Positions 16,480-24,555 of a stretch of 64,000 bases of DNA are shown here, in pieces; positions within the stretch are counted from its first letter, which is position 1; every line of letters begins with the position of its first letter. A model generated the notes under the pieces. The model was not told the origin of the DNA, did no database searches, and saw only the letters and a list, made by a program, of their open reading frames with translations. The translations under genes were made by a program, and so were the position numbers. The stretch is from contig NZ_CAJHAD010000008.1 in assembly GCF_904846285.1 (NCBI RefSeq), positions 1-64,000 on the forward strand, in the 5' to 3' direction. Origin of the DNA: Psychrobacter immobilis (GTDB lineage Bacteria; Pseudomonadota; Gammaproteobacteria; Pseudomonadales; Moraxellaceae).

Positions 16480-18063
16480 TTAGCGGTATTGCTGTAAAAA
16501 ATCCATAAAGTCTTCGGTTTCAGCTGCTTCAAGCTCCGCTTGCTGCAAGATAGATTTTTCGGCAAGTACTTCATATTTGGCTTGGGTGTTCGGGCTCAAA
16601 GTTTGCTGTAATATTGACTCACGATGCTGCTGTGCTAGAGTAAAGCCAAGCTGCCATAAGCTGCCCAAACGCTTACTATCTGAGTTAACTTGCGCTGAGA
16701 TAGTCGACTCAGAATGTCCCGCTTTACCTTGCATCAAGGCAACCGCCGTCCGATATTCATTGCCACCATAGTGTGCATCAAGTAGCTCTGCCAATGGCTG
16801 CATACGGCTTAGGTGGGTGAGCATCCAGCTTTCAAGGGTTTGCTCGTCACCATTATTGATGATTTGCAAGTTCTCACGGCGACCTTCGTTGACCACGCGC
16901 TCCAAATTAACAGCCAACGCTTCTTCTTCTGCTGGCATTAGCTCTGGCGAATCACTGAGCAGGCAGTACAGTGCCATCACTTCTAAAAAACAGGCGCTAG
17001 ATAAGCGAATGCCAATATCGCTATAAGGGTCGAGGTCGATAGCGCGAAACTCAACGTAAGCAATACCGCGACGCTCAAGCGCTTCGGTTGGACTCTCGCC
17101 ACTTTCAGCAATTTGTTTTGGACGGATAGGGCTATAGTACTCGTTTTCTATCTGCAGAATATGATCATTGATTTGAATCGGATTGCCGTCTGCATCATCT
17201 AAGCCCAGCTTTTGAAAACTTTCATGCGGGGTTTGAATCGCACGGCGTAGCCCTTTGACATACTCGGGTAGATTGTTATACCGAATATCAAGGTGTTCTT
17301 GCACGCTATTGGTATAGCCAAGCTTACCCATGCGTAGGCTGGTTGCAGTCGGTTTATAATAGGTTGAGTCATTAAGCAGCTCAAGGTCGTGCTCGATACC
17401 TGACACAAAGCACGGGCAGACACTGGGACTGGCACCTAATAAATACAGCAACAAACTGGTCAGACGTTTAAAGTTGCGAATAAGACCCAAGTACTTATCG
17501 TTTTTAAATTCTGTTAGGGTCAAATCTTGTGCGCTTGGCGTTTGCGCTTGCCATGCATTAAATAAGTCATCACCAAAGGACAGGTTATAATGTAAACCTG
17601 CAATGGTCTGCATCCGGCGACCATAACGGATACCAAGTCCACTGCGATATAAGGTCTTTAGCTTACCAGTATTAGAGCTGCCATAATCTGCTAGCGGAAT
17701 ATCTTCGTCATTTGATGACAGCATACACGGCATTGATAATGGCCACATCAGCTCGCCTTCAGGCATACCTTGGTAAACCAATAAATGCAGCTGACGCAGC
17801 ATGGTCAGCGTCTCTTTCGGTGAAGTCTTGGGATCAGTGATAAGTTCAAGCAAGCTTTCTGAATAGTCAGTGGTAATAAACGGATGGGTCAGCTTTGAGC
17901 CAAGTTTGGCAGGATGTGGCGTTTGTGCCAAAAACCCGTCAGGTTTAACCCGCAGGCCCTCTTTTTCGATACCGCGCAGCATGCCGCTTAAATGCTCGCT
18001 ATCAAACCAGTTTGGAATTTCAAAATCGACAAAGCTGCTCGCAAAATTACTCATAATAGTCAT
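16480..18063 (-). CDS. gshA: Glutamate-cysteine ligase
   Basis: Catalyses the first, ATP-dependent step of glutathione synthesis in the cytoplasm. At 527 residues it matches the proteobacterial class I GshA family. The N-terminal part has GIEKEGLRVKPDGFLAQTPHP (about 31-50), then the LTHPFITTDYSESLLELIT stretch whose acidic residues bind metal and substrate; YVEFRAIDLDPYS (about 337-349) is the conserved late motif. Two ATGs, at 18063 and 18054, are three codons apart; the second gives the more usual MSNFA start. No strong ribosome site is seen at either. dsbB follows closely. Confidence 0.95.
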   Translation of the reverse strand: MTIMSNFASSFVDFEIPNWFDSEHLSGMLRGIEKEGLRVKPDGFLAQTPHPAKLGSKLTHPFITTDYSESLLELITDPKTSPKETLTMLRQLHLLVYQGMPEGELMWPLSMPCMLSSNDEDIPLADYGSSNTGKLKTLYRSGLGIRYGRRMQTIAGLHYNLSFGDDLFNAWQAQTPSAQDLTLTEFKNDKYLGLIRNFKRLTSLLLYLLGASPSVCPCFVSGIEHDLELLNDSTYYKPTATSLRMGKLGYTNSVQEHLDIRYNNLPEYVKGLRRAIQTPHESFQKLGLDDADGNPIQINDHILQIENEYYSPIRPKQIAESGESPTEALERRGIAYVEFRAIDLDPYSDIGIRLSSACFLEVMALYCLLSDSPELMPAEEEALAVNLERVVNEGRRENLQIINNGDEQTLESWMLTHLSRMQPLAELLDAHYGGNEYRTAVALMQGKAGHSESTISAQVNSDSKRLGSLWQLGFTLAQQHRESILQQTLSPNTQAKYEVLAEKSILQQAELEAAETEDFMDFLQQYR

Positions 18064-18263
18064 CTGTTGTTATTAGTTATGGTCAGTCGCCACACGATTG
18101 CTGTACGACTGCAAAAAGGGGTGAGATATTCACGTCAGTTTAGCCCAAAGCCACCCTAAAAACCACGCACAATTACAAATACAGTAAGCTTCGGTTGTGG
18201 TTAAACTACGGCTGTTTCGTGGATAAAAGATAAAATAAAATTTTGCAATCAGCGCATCTTAAT

Positions 18264-18297
18264 TAAAAAAAGCACCTACTTATCAAGTAGATGCTTT
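18264..18297 (-). terminator. Intrinsic terminator of the Roadblock-like gene
   Basis: On the minus strand AGCATCTACTT pairs with AAGTAGGTGCT around GAT, followed by TTTTTTT. It lies 50 bp past the stop at 18348. Confidence 0.8.
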
Positions 18298-18347
18298 AAA
18301 TTCATTATTTCATGTAAATGATTCAATACTTTAAATAAAAAACAGGC

Positions 18348-18704
18348 TTATGAAAATTCTAATTCAGTCTCGAAACCTTTTAGAATATGACGTGCCATGG
18401 CAAGGTTTGATTTTTGACGGTCAAGTACAAGGTATAAAAATAAGTTGTCATTACGTACCAATGGGCGTAACAAATGATACTGCTTGCTCAAGGTGATAAG
18501 AATATCTTCGATGTTCTCATTTAAACCTAACGCTTCTGCTACTTTGCGCTTAGAACGCAGCACTTCAGTATTACCAGCGGCAGCCAGTTCAAGATCGATG
18601 CCAGAGCCAAGAGTGGCCATTGCTAGACCAGATTCGCTGTCTACTAACGCTGCTGCGATAAAGCCGTCAATGTCGTTTAATGCATCAAGTGATAACTTAG
18701 CCAT
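18348..18704 (-). CDS. Roadblock/LC7-like domain protein
   Basis: A 118-residue single-domain protein that I read as Roadblock/LC7. An N-terminal helix ([17 protein letters not shown]) leads into strands around [11 protein letters not shown], then a long helix beginning [18 protein letters not shown], and a late strand-helix unit in which [18 protein letters not shown] (about 88-105) is the typical edge strand plus final helix. Bacterial members such as MglB usually act on small Ras-like GTPases or on motility and regulatory complexes. No GTPase gene is nearby, so the partner is unknown. It is a single gene with its own terminator. Fold call moderate, function open. Confidence 0.55.
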   Translation of the reverse strand: MAKLSLDALNDIDGFIAAALVDSESGLAMATLGSGIDLELAAAGNTEVLRSKRKVAEALGLNENIEDILITLSKQYHLLRPLVRNDNLFLYLVLDRQKSNLAMARHILKGFETELEFS

Positions 18705-19076
18705 GAGGGTGTGCCTTAATTATTTGGGATAGGAATGGGATTGTTTTGCCGTCATTAGCCTTTGATAGCAAAATCCTTTAATAAAAAATCTTCTAACAAA
18801 AATCTTTTAATAAAAGGCTCGCAAGCAATGGCTTTGCAAAAAGTCTTTTAGGTCTCAGCTAAAATATGAGATTGATTAGTTTAGCTACTCAAAAGAAAGC
18901 GGTATTTAAGCATATTCCCATAAAAAAACAATCGTAAACCGATTAAAGCCACCTTTTACCGGATTATCGGTTAAAAACGACTTTTTTAGTTTACGATTGT
19001 ATACTTAATTTTATCCCAACAGCACTATGTTGCTCGACTAGGTTGCTTCTAAAATGACGTAACTCTCTCGACCTGC
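18705..19076. other. Gene-free gap between erpA and the Roadblock-like gene
   Basis: It contains the erpA terminator structure (18921-19000) and a short imperfect A/T-rich tandem repeat (about 18769-18815; AAAATCCTTTAAT-type unit of 14-15 bp, three copies). No open frame is supported. Confidence 0.55.
18921..19000 (-). terminator. Long-stem terminator of erpA with alternative inner hairpin
   Basis: The outer arms ACAATCGTAAAC (18928-18939) and GTTTACGATTGT (18989-19000) are perfectly complementary, and the minus strand continues with TTTTTTTATG. Within the 49-nt loop, AACCGAT (18937-18943) and ATCGGTT (18966-18972) can form a competing hairpin that would disrupt the inner end of the outer stem. 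Confidence 0.7.
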
Positions 19077-19457
19077 TTAAAGAGAAAACGATGAACCGCA
19101 GCCGCAAGTAGTGATGGCATTTGGGTTGGTGACGATAAAGCGCGCGCCTTCTAAGCCTTCGGTATAGTCAACGGTAGAACCTTGCAGATACTGATAGCTT
19201 AGCGAATCGACGACTAAGGTCACATCCTCATTATCAAAATTGGCATCGTCTTCATTGAGCTCATTGGCAAAGTTAAAGCCATAAGAGAAGCCTGAACAGC
19301 CGCCACCCGTCACGTAGACACGCAGCATCAAGTTACTGTCACCTTCTTCTTCACGCAGGCGACGTACTTTTTTCGCCGCACTGTCGGTTAAGTTCAGCGC
19401 GGTTGGGTCAACGGGCTGACTTGAGCTTGGGTTAAATTGGTTGGCTGATTCGTTCAT
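19077..19457 (-). CDS. erpA: Iron-sulfur cluster insertion protein ErpA
   Basis: An A-type carrier that delivers iron-sulfur clusters to target enzymes such as isoprenoid-pathway proteins. The three cluster-binding cysteines are in place: Cys54 ([11 protein letters not shown]) and Cys118/Cys120 in the C-terminal TTCGCGSSF. The middle [15 protein letters not shown] segment is standard. I chose the ATG at 19457 (126 residues) because GAGGT lies six bases upstream; an upstream in-frame codon at 19481 lacks a ribosome site. The variable N-terminal 20 residues are Ser/Asn/Pro-rich. No isc or suf genes are in the window. Confidence 0.93.
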   Translation of the reverse strand: MNESANQFNPSSSQPVDPTALNLTDSAAKKVRRLREEEGDSNLMLRVYVTGGGCSGFSYGFNFANELNEDDANFDNEDVTLVVDSLSYQYLQGSTVDYTEGLEGARFIVTNPNAITTCGCGSSFSL

Positions 19458-19998
19458 ATCTACCTCAGTTGCTAAAATCAAATGATTTGTTTTTTATTTC
19501 TGCGAGGTCGTCTATTTATACTGGATAGGGCGACTGATGAGTAGCGGCTGATAAAGCATAGGCTACGGTAAAATATTTATATTTGGTCAAGGCATCTAGA
19601 TGCTGATGTTGAGCGCTCATTTTGGCATTGCGACGTTTTTGCATTGTGGCATAGCGATTTGATGAATGGCAATGCTGCCGACGCTTAAATTTAGGCACTT
19701 AACTGCATGATGTCAATAGTGTTTTACTAGTATATCATAATTGGGGTATTGATTGATTTGTCAAGGGTGAAAGCAGCGTTTGCAACGAGATAGCTATTTT
19801 AAATCACAAACTTTTAAATCGTTCGCGCTCCATCATCATAACGAGCGGTTTTTAGCAGTATAAAGGTTTGAATTTAAAATAGTTATTTAATCGTTTGCCT
19901 ATGCGGCAAGCGTTTGAAATAATAGCCGCCTGTAAACATGCCAGACGTGTGTTTTTATTGCCTTAAGTTTTATATTATTGTTGAGATGAAGAAATTAT
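19458..19998. other. Gene-free divergent region erpA / ABC-F
   Basis: About 540 bp between divergent genes, so it should hold both promoters. A 60-codon minus-strand frame (19516-19698) has no ribosome site and an unconvincing composition. I see nothing else definable. Confidence 0.5.
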
Positions 19999-22005
19999 AT
20001 GATCGAATTTAAAGACGTTGGTGTTCGCCGTGATGGTCGTGAGTTGTTTGCAGGGGCAAGCTTCCAGCTACATCCGGGCCATAAAGTTGGCTTGACGGGC
20101 AATAACGGCACCGGCAAATCAACCTTGTTTGCCTTATTATTGACACGCATGGGCACCGGTGATACCGAAGTGACGCTTGATAAGGGCGAAATCAGTATTC
20201 CTGATAGCTGGCATGTGGCGCACATGGCGCAAGAAGTTGGCGCGACTACACAGACCGCTATTGACTATGTGTTGAGCGGTGATGAGCAGTGGTATGAGAT
20301 TAATGCGGCGTTAAATGATTTAAGCAGTGTCAGTGACGATCAGATTGGGGTATTACATCAGCAGTTTGATGAGATTGATGGTTATCGTACGCCGACCAAA
20401 GCGGCACAAATCATGGCAGGTCTTGGTTTTAATACCAACCAGCACGAGCTACCTGTAGAAGGGTTTTCAGGTGGTTGGCGTATGCGCTTAAACCTTGCTA
20501 AGACCTTGATGAGCCGTGCAGACTTGATGCTACTTGATGAACCAACCAACCATTTGGATTTGGATGCCATTCTTTGGCTTGAGACGTGGATTAACGCCTT
20601 TACTGGCTTGGTCATCGTTATCTCGCATGACCAAACGTTCTTGGACAATACTGTTGGTCATATCTTGCACGTTGAGCAACAAAAAATCACCCTTTATACC
20701 GGTAACTATCAGCAGTTTATTCGCACGCGTCATGAGCGTATGGCGCAGCAGCAACAAGCGTTTGAGAAGCAAGAAGCGACCAAAGCGCATTTAGACGACT
20801 TTATTCGTCGCTTCCGTGCAAAGGCTAGTAAAGCAAAGCAAGCACAGAGCCGTATCAAGCAGCTTGAGCGCATGGCGGAGTTGTCTCCAATGATGGCGGA
20901 CAACCCATTCTCGTTCCGCTTTTATGAGCCGGCGAATATGAGCTCTCCATTGATTGAGCTGACCGATGCCGATATCGGCTATAGCGATACCCCGCTCCTT
21001 TATAATGCCAATGTACAAGTGACTCCTGATACGCGTATCGGACTGCTAGGAATGAATGGCGCGGGTAAGTCGACCTTGATTAAAGCCTTGGTCGGTGAGC
21101 TTGGGGTATTAAAGGGCAGCTATAACGTTTCAGATACGCTAAAGCTTGGATACTTTAATCAGCATCAAATGGATATCCTTGATCCTAAGGCAACTCCGAT
21201 AGAGATGCTACGCCGCTTAGCAGGTAAAACGTCTGATGCAATGCTACGCTCGTTTTTGGGTAGTTTTGATTTCCGTGGCGACCGTATAGATACCATAAGC
21301 GAGCTATTCTCCGGTGGCGAGCGTGCGCGCTTAACGCTAGCGTTGATTGTTTGGCAACGTCCGAACGTGCTGGTACTCGATGAGCCAACCAACCATTTAG
21401 ACCTACAAATGCGTCAGGCTTTGACCATCGCTTTGCAAGGATTTGAAGGGGCAGTGGTACTGGTATCGCATGACCGCGAGCTGATTGCCAACGTCTGTGA
21501 TGAGCTGTTTTTGGTCCATGACGGTATAATCGAAGAATTCGATGGCGACATCAGCGACTATGGTAAATGGCTGGCTGAAAAACGTAAGCAAGAAAATACG
21601 CCCGATAAAAGCAATAGTAAGAAAAAGAGCAAAAAGGAAAGTAAGAAGTTTGTTTCACGTGAAACTAATGATACTGGGGTCAATCAGCAAGTGAGCAATA
21701 ACGAGTCTCAACCTGTGCTTAGTAAAGATGCGCAGCGTAAATTAGCCGCTGAACAACGTAAATTAACTGCGCCTATTCGCCGCAATATTGAGAATACAGA
21801 AAAAGCGTTGGCTGATATTGATAAGAAGTTAGCGACTCTTGAGACAAAGCTTGCTGATACTGAGCTTTATGAAGAAAGCCGTAAAGCTGATTTAATGAAA
21901 TTACTGAATGAGCAAACGGCGCTACAGCAGCAGCATAGCGATAGTGAAGAAAAGTTATTGCTCGCGATGACGACTCTAGAAGAAATGGAAGCCAGTGTAG
22001 GCTAG
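19999..22005 (+). CDS. yheS: ABC-F family ATP-binding protein (YheS type)
   Basis: A cytoplasmic tandem-ATPase protein of the ABC-F group, which binds ribosomes and relieves stalled translation. First nucleotide-binding domain: GNNGTGKST (34-42), signature FSGGWRMR, LLDEPTNHLDLDAI. A charged linker with FRAKASKAKQAQSRIKQLER, the ABC-F interdomain arm, lies near 270. Second domain: GMNGAGKST (about 350), FSGGERARL, LDEPTNHLDL. A lysine-rich stretch (about 535-555) leads to a C-terminal coiled coil (about 590-665). The MIEFKDVGVRRDG opening and 668-residue length fit YheS rather than EttA. The near-perfect parS at 21651-21666 is translated into the lysine-rich linker as part of FVSRETN. Confidence 0.88.
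   Translation: MIEFKDVGVRRDGRELFAGASFQLHPGHKVGLTGNNGTGKSTLFALLLTRMGTGDTEVTLDKGEISIPDSWHVAHMAQEVGATTQTAIDYVLSGDEQWYEINAALNDLSSVSDDQIGVLHQQFDEIDGYRTPTKAAQIMAGLGFNTNQHELPVEGFSGGWRMRLNLAKTLMSRADLMLLDEPTNHLDLDAILWLETWINAFTGLVIVISHDQTFLDNTVGHILHVEQQKITLYTGNYQQFIRTRHERMAQQQQAFEKQEATKAHLDDFIRRFRAKASKAKQAQSRIKQLERMAELSPMMADNPFSFRFYEPANMSSPLIELTDADIGYSDTPLLYNANVQVTPDTRIGLLGMNGAGKSTLIKALVGELGVLKGSYNVSDTLKLGYFNQHQMDILDPKATPIEMLRRLAGKTSDAMLRSFLGSFDFRGDRIDTISELFSGGERARLTLALIVWQRPNVLVLDEPTNHLDLQMRQALTIALQGFEGAVVLVSHDRELIANVCDELFLVHDGIIEEFDGDISDYGKWLAEKRKQENTPDKSNSKKKSKKESKKFVSRETNDTGVNQQVSNNESQPVLSKDAQRKLAAEQRKLTAPIRRNIENTEKALADIDKKLATLETKLADTELYEESRKADLMKLLNEQTALQQQHSDSEEKLLLAMTTLEEMEASVG
21651..21666. promoter_or_regulatory. 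parS: parS site (ParB-binding), 15 of 16 bases
   Basis: TGTTTCACGTGAAACT differs from the palindromic parS TGTTTCACGTGAAACA only at the last base. It lies inside the ABC-F coding sequence, in the part encoding a flexible linker where the protein can tolerate constraint. Confidence 0.75.
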
Positions 22006-22063
22006 CGCGACAAGGCGCTTATCTCTCAGTTTTAATAAAAACCAAGAGATAAAAGCTAGTCAT

Positions 22064-22095
22064 AAAAAAGGGAAGGCTTATGCCTTCCCTTTTTA
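22064..22095. terminator. Bidirectional intrinsic terminator
   Basis: AAAAAAGGGAAGGC and GCCTTCCCTTTTT form a perfect stem around TTAT. It serves the ABC-F gene (plus strand) and the RlpA-like gene (minus strand). Confidence 0.92.
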
Positions 22096-22108
22096 GTATT
22101 TTATGTGC

Positions 22109-22471
22109 TTATTGCATACGATATTTACCATCACCATAAGAGAGTATCTTCATGGTAGTCGTACAAAGCTCGCAGTTTATTTGACCAGCAGCAGCTTTAG
22201 ATAAATCCAGAATACGACCTTTAATAAAAGGTCCTCTATCTGTGATTTTTACAATCACGCTCTGCATTGTCTTTTTGTTGGTTACTTCTACTTTGGTCCC
22301 AAATGGTAACGTTTTATGCGCAGCGGTCAGAGAATTCATATTGAATATGCTGCCACTTGCGGTACGTTTGCCATGGAACTTACTACCATAGTAACTGGTA
22401 TTGCCGGCAAAAACGGTGGTACTGAGCAGCAGCGATAAAGTGATGACTAAAGACTTGATTAAATAAGACAT
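22109..22471 (-). CDS. RlpA-like double-psi beta-barrel protein
   Basis: A 120-residue exported protein. The signal peptide (1-22) ends VFAG, and the mature part is a bare RlpA-like double-psi beta-barrel: TSYYGSKFHGKRTASG, then LTAAHKTLPFGTKVEVTN, then VKITDRGPFIKGRILDLSKAAA. RlpA proteins cleave or bind denuded peptidoglycan strands at the septum. Here the His in LTAAHKTLPFG and Asp in ITDRGPF, the usual catalytic pair, are present. There is no lipobox and no SPOR domain, so it is a minimal, soluble periplasmic version rather than full-length RlpA. It is a single gene sharing a terminator with the convergent ABC-F gene. Confidence 0.82.
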   Translation of the reverse strand: MSYLIKSLVITLSLLLSTTVFAGNTSYYGSKFHGKRTASGSIFNMNSLTAAHKTLPFGTKVEVTNKKTMQSVIVKITDRGPFIKGRILDLSKAAAGQINCELCTTTMKILSYGDGKYRMQ

Positions 22472-22929
22472 TTAAAACCTGTATGCTATTGATGAGATAG
22501 ACAGATATTCTTGCCTATGTTATCCATACTCCCTGTGAGTACAAATAATGAAAGTATCTTACAAGAAGGAGCTTGTTATATTATTACAGGCATGTAAAAG
22601 AACTCTTAAGGTCAAAGCGCGCTATTTTTCCTAAAATTTTTAGATTTATCTATCTTAGATAACGATGCTATCTATTTAATTTTATTCATAAAATCCCCAT
22701 GATGTCCTATATACATAGCTTTTATACTTATACGATGAGTAACGGGTTTAATAGTGGGTGACAGTACTGGTAATATTTATCTAACGGTACGAGCTTTTAT
22801 TATTGTTATCATGATTACTAGATGATAATGGCAATCTGTTATGTCGCCGTTAAATAAACTTTCCCATCATCTCGTTTACATTGGCATAGCATTTCTTATT
22901 AACGTGCTTTTATATTGAGGAAAAATAAC
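22472..22929. other. Gene-free divergent region RlpA-like / cbpA
   Basis: About 450 bp of AT-rich DNA carrying the promoters of the two divergent genes. I could not make out a convincing sigma-32 site ahead of cbpA, and no open frame is supported. Confidence 0.5.
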
Positions 22930-23916
22930 ATGGCAGAGAAAAATTATTACGACATTTTAGGGGTCAAAAAAGACGCCACAGATGCTGACATTAAAAAGAA
23001 ATATCGTAAGCTTGTGCGTCAATATCATCCTGACGTCAGTGACGCTCCCGACGCGGATAATAAAATTGCAGAAATTAACAACGCTTATGAAACCATTAGA
23101 GACAAAGACAAGCGGGCGGAATACGATGCCATGCTCAACAATCCCTTTGCCGGTCAAGCTGGTGCGGGTGGATTCGGCGAGCAATCAGCGGGCGGACAAG
23201 GTGGCTACCGCTGGGAAGATATTAAAGGTCAGTTTGGCGAAGGCGAAGCTTATGGCGATGGCGGTTTTCGCTTCGATGATATTTTTTCCACCTTTGGTCG
23301 CGGGGCAGGTGGACAATCAGGTAGTCAGTCACAGCGTGGCGGTTTTGGCGCGCAAGATAGTAAGGGTCAAGACCAGCATGCAGAAATTACGGTTGATTTG
23401 GCGTCGGTATATGACGGTGACGATTACAGCATTAAATTAAATGTGCCTACGCGTCAAGCAAATGGTAGTGTCGATTACGACAATAAAACGCTGAAAATTA
23501 AGATTCCAAAAGGCATAACCGATGGCAAACAAATTCGTCTAGCGGGACAAGGTGCAGCGGGTATTGGCGGTGGTAAAAATGGCGATTTATTTTTAAAGGT
23601 GAAGATTCGTCATGCCGATAATATCCGCATCGAAGGCGCTGACGTTTATCAAACCGTTAATATAGCGCCGTGGGAAGCAGCGCTCGGCGAAAAAATCAAC
23701 GTCAGTACCCCAGCAGGGACGCTTGGCGTGACGATTCCTAGAAACAGTAAATCTGGCAGTAATCTGCGTTTAAAAGGTAAGGGCATTCCTGCTAAACAAG
23801 CGGGCGATTTATATTTAACCTTAAATATCGTTAACCCTGATATCAGCAGCGAGGCCGCTACCAAAGCTTATGAGCAGCTTAAAGAAGCTTTTGCTGACAC
23901 CAGTATCAGCCGTTAA
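22930..23916 (+). CDS. cbpA: Curved-DNA-binding protein / DnaJ-class co-chaperone CbpA
   Basis: A DnaJ paralogue without the zinc domain. CbpA can replace DnaJ as DnaK partner under stress and binds curved DNA. The J domain (1-70) has the HPD motif in QYHPDVSD. A Gly/Phe-rich region (about 75-150, many GG and GF pairs) follows, and two C-terminal barrel domains contain KIPKGITDGKQIRLAGQG and VTIPRNSKSGSNLRLKGKG. No CxxC repeats are seen, which separates it from dnaJ at 6853. I start it at the ATG at 22930, with GAGGA about nine bases upstream. cbpM follows 112 bp downstream, as in other bacteria. Confidence 0.93.
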   Translation: MAEKNYYDILGVKKDATDADIKKKYRKLVRQYHPDVSDAPDADNKIAEINNAYETIRDKDKRAEYDAMLNNPFAGQAGAGGFGEQSAGGQGGYRWEDIKGQFGEGEAYGDGGFRFDDIFSTFGRGAGGQSGSQSQRGGFGAQDSKGQDQHAEITVDLASVYDGDDYSIKLNVPTRQANGSVDYDNKTLKIKIPKGITDGKQIRLAGQGAAGIGGGKNGDLFLKVKIRHADNIRIEGADVYQTVNIAPWEAALGEKINVSTPAGTLGVTIPRNSKSGSNLRLKGKGIPAKQAGDLYLTLNIVNPDISSEAATKAYEQLKEAFADTSISR

Positions 23917-24028
23917 CCAAAGCGATTAACAAATAGCAAAATGACGTCAAAAAGTAATGACTACAAACCCTGCAATAGAGATAAAGATCATACGATAACG
24001 ATAAAATAAAAAGCAAACGAGGATAATC

Positions 24029-24355
24029 ATGATGAAACACTCGCCTGAATTTACCGATATTATCTTGAGCTTAGATGAGCTCGTATCTGCCTGTGGTCAA
24101 GAACGCCAATGGGTCATCGAATTGATTGAAGAAAATATCATCGAATATGATGTGCCAGAGCGCCAACAATTCACTGGTTATCAATTGACCACTGTGCGCC
24201 GTGCCTCACGCCTGAGCCGCGACTTTGAAGCTAGCGTGCCGGCGATTGGTCTGATACTGGAGTTATTAGATGAGGTTGAGCAGCTACGTCAATTTAAGCG
24301 CCAGCTCGACATGCAAACACCAGTGATCGAAGTCGATGTCGATCATTTAAAGTAA
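24029..24355 (+). CDS. cbpM: Chaperone modulator CbpM
   Basis: A 108-residue MerR-HTH-like protein. CbpM binds the J domain of CbpA and inhibits its co-chaperone and DNA-binding activity. Conserved features are the early LSLDELVSACG, WVIELIEENIIEYD, and the helix LTTVRRASRLSRDFEASVPAIGLILELLDEVEQL (about 53-86, given here in outline) that contacts the J domain. Its position right after cbpA supports the call. The last two codons and the stop overlap the first unit of a 13-bp tandem array (24345-24461). Two ATGs begin the frame (24029 and 24032). Confidence 0.9.
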   Translation: MMKHSPEFTDIILSLDELVSACGQERQWVIELIEENIIEYDVPERQQFTGYQLTTVRRASRLSRDFEASVPAIGLILELLDEVEQLRQFKRQLDMQTPVIEVDVDHLK

Positions 24356-24461
24356 CTGTTTAAAACACTCGTTTGAAGCAAATGTTTAAAGCCGTTATTT
24401 AAAACCATTATTTGAAGCCACTATTTAATGCAACTATTTAAAATGACTGTTTAAATTAATG
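24345..24461. repeat. Degenerate 13-bp tandem array, nine units
   Basis: Nine consecutive 13-bp units with rough consensus RTTTRAARYMACT. Examples are ATTTAAAGTAACT (24345-24357, spanning the cbpM stop), GTTTAAAACACTC, GTTTGAAGCAAAT, ATTTGAAGCCACT (24410-24422) and ATTTAAAATGACT. The phase is kept exactly throughout although units differ from each other by several bases. Confidence 0.85.
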
Positions 24462-24481
24462 AATCACCTACTATTTAGCAC

Positions 24482-24512
24482 AAAAAAAGGGTCTCTAGTA
24501 TGAGACCCTTTA
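24482..24512. terminator. Intrinsic terminator shared by cbpM and sstT
   Basis: AAAGGGTCTC and GAGACCCTTT form a perfect stem around TAGTAT. A-rich on the left and T-rich on the right, with the longer T-run on the minus strand (TTTTTTT), so sstT is its clearer client. Confidence 0.85.
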
Positions 24513-24555
24513 TTATTTATAGAAAATACTTGAAAACAAGCTGCTTAGTTAAAAA

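Noticed and set aside
19516..19698. 60-codon minus-strand frame upstream of erpA
   Set aside because: No ribosome site, His/Arg/Lys/Gln-heavy composition with no recognisable fold, and it overlaps the erpA promoter region.
22982..23440. 152-codon plus-strand frame inside cbpA
   Set aside because: A +1 shadow of the J-domain and Gly/Phe region of cbpA.
24345..24461. CRISPR array
   Set aside because: Units of 13 bp follow each other with no spacers and no cas genes are present.
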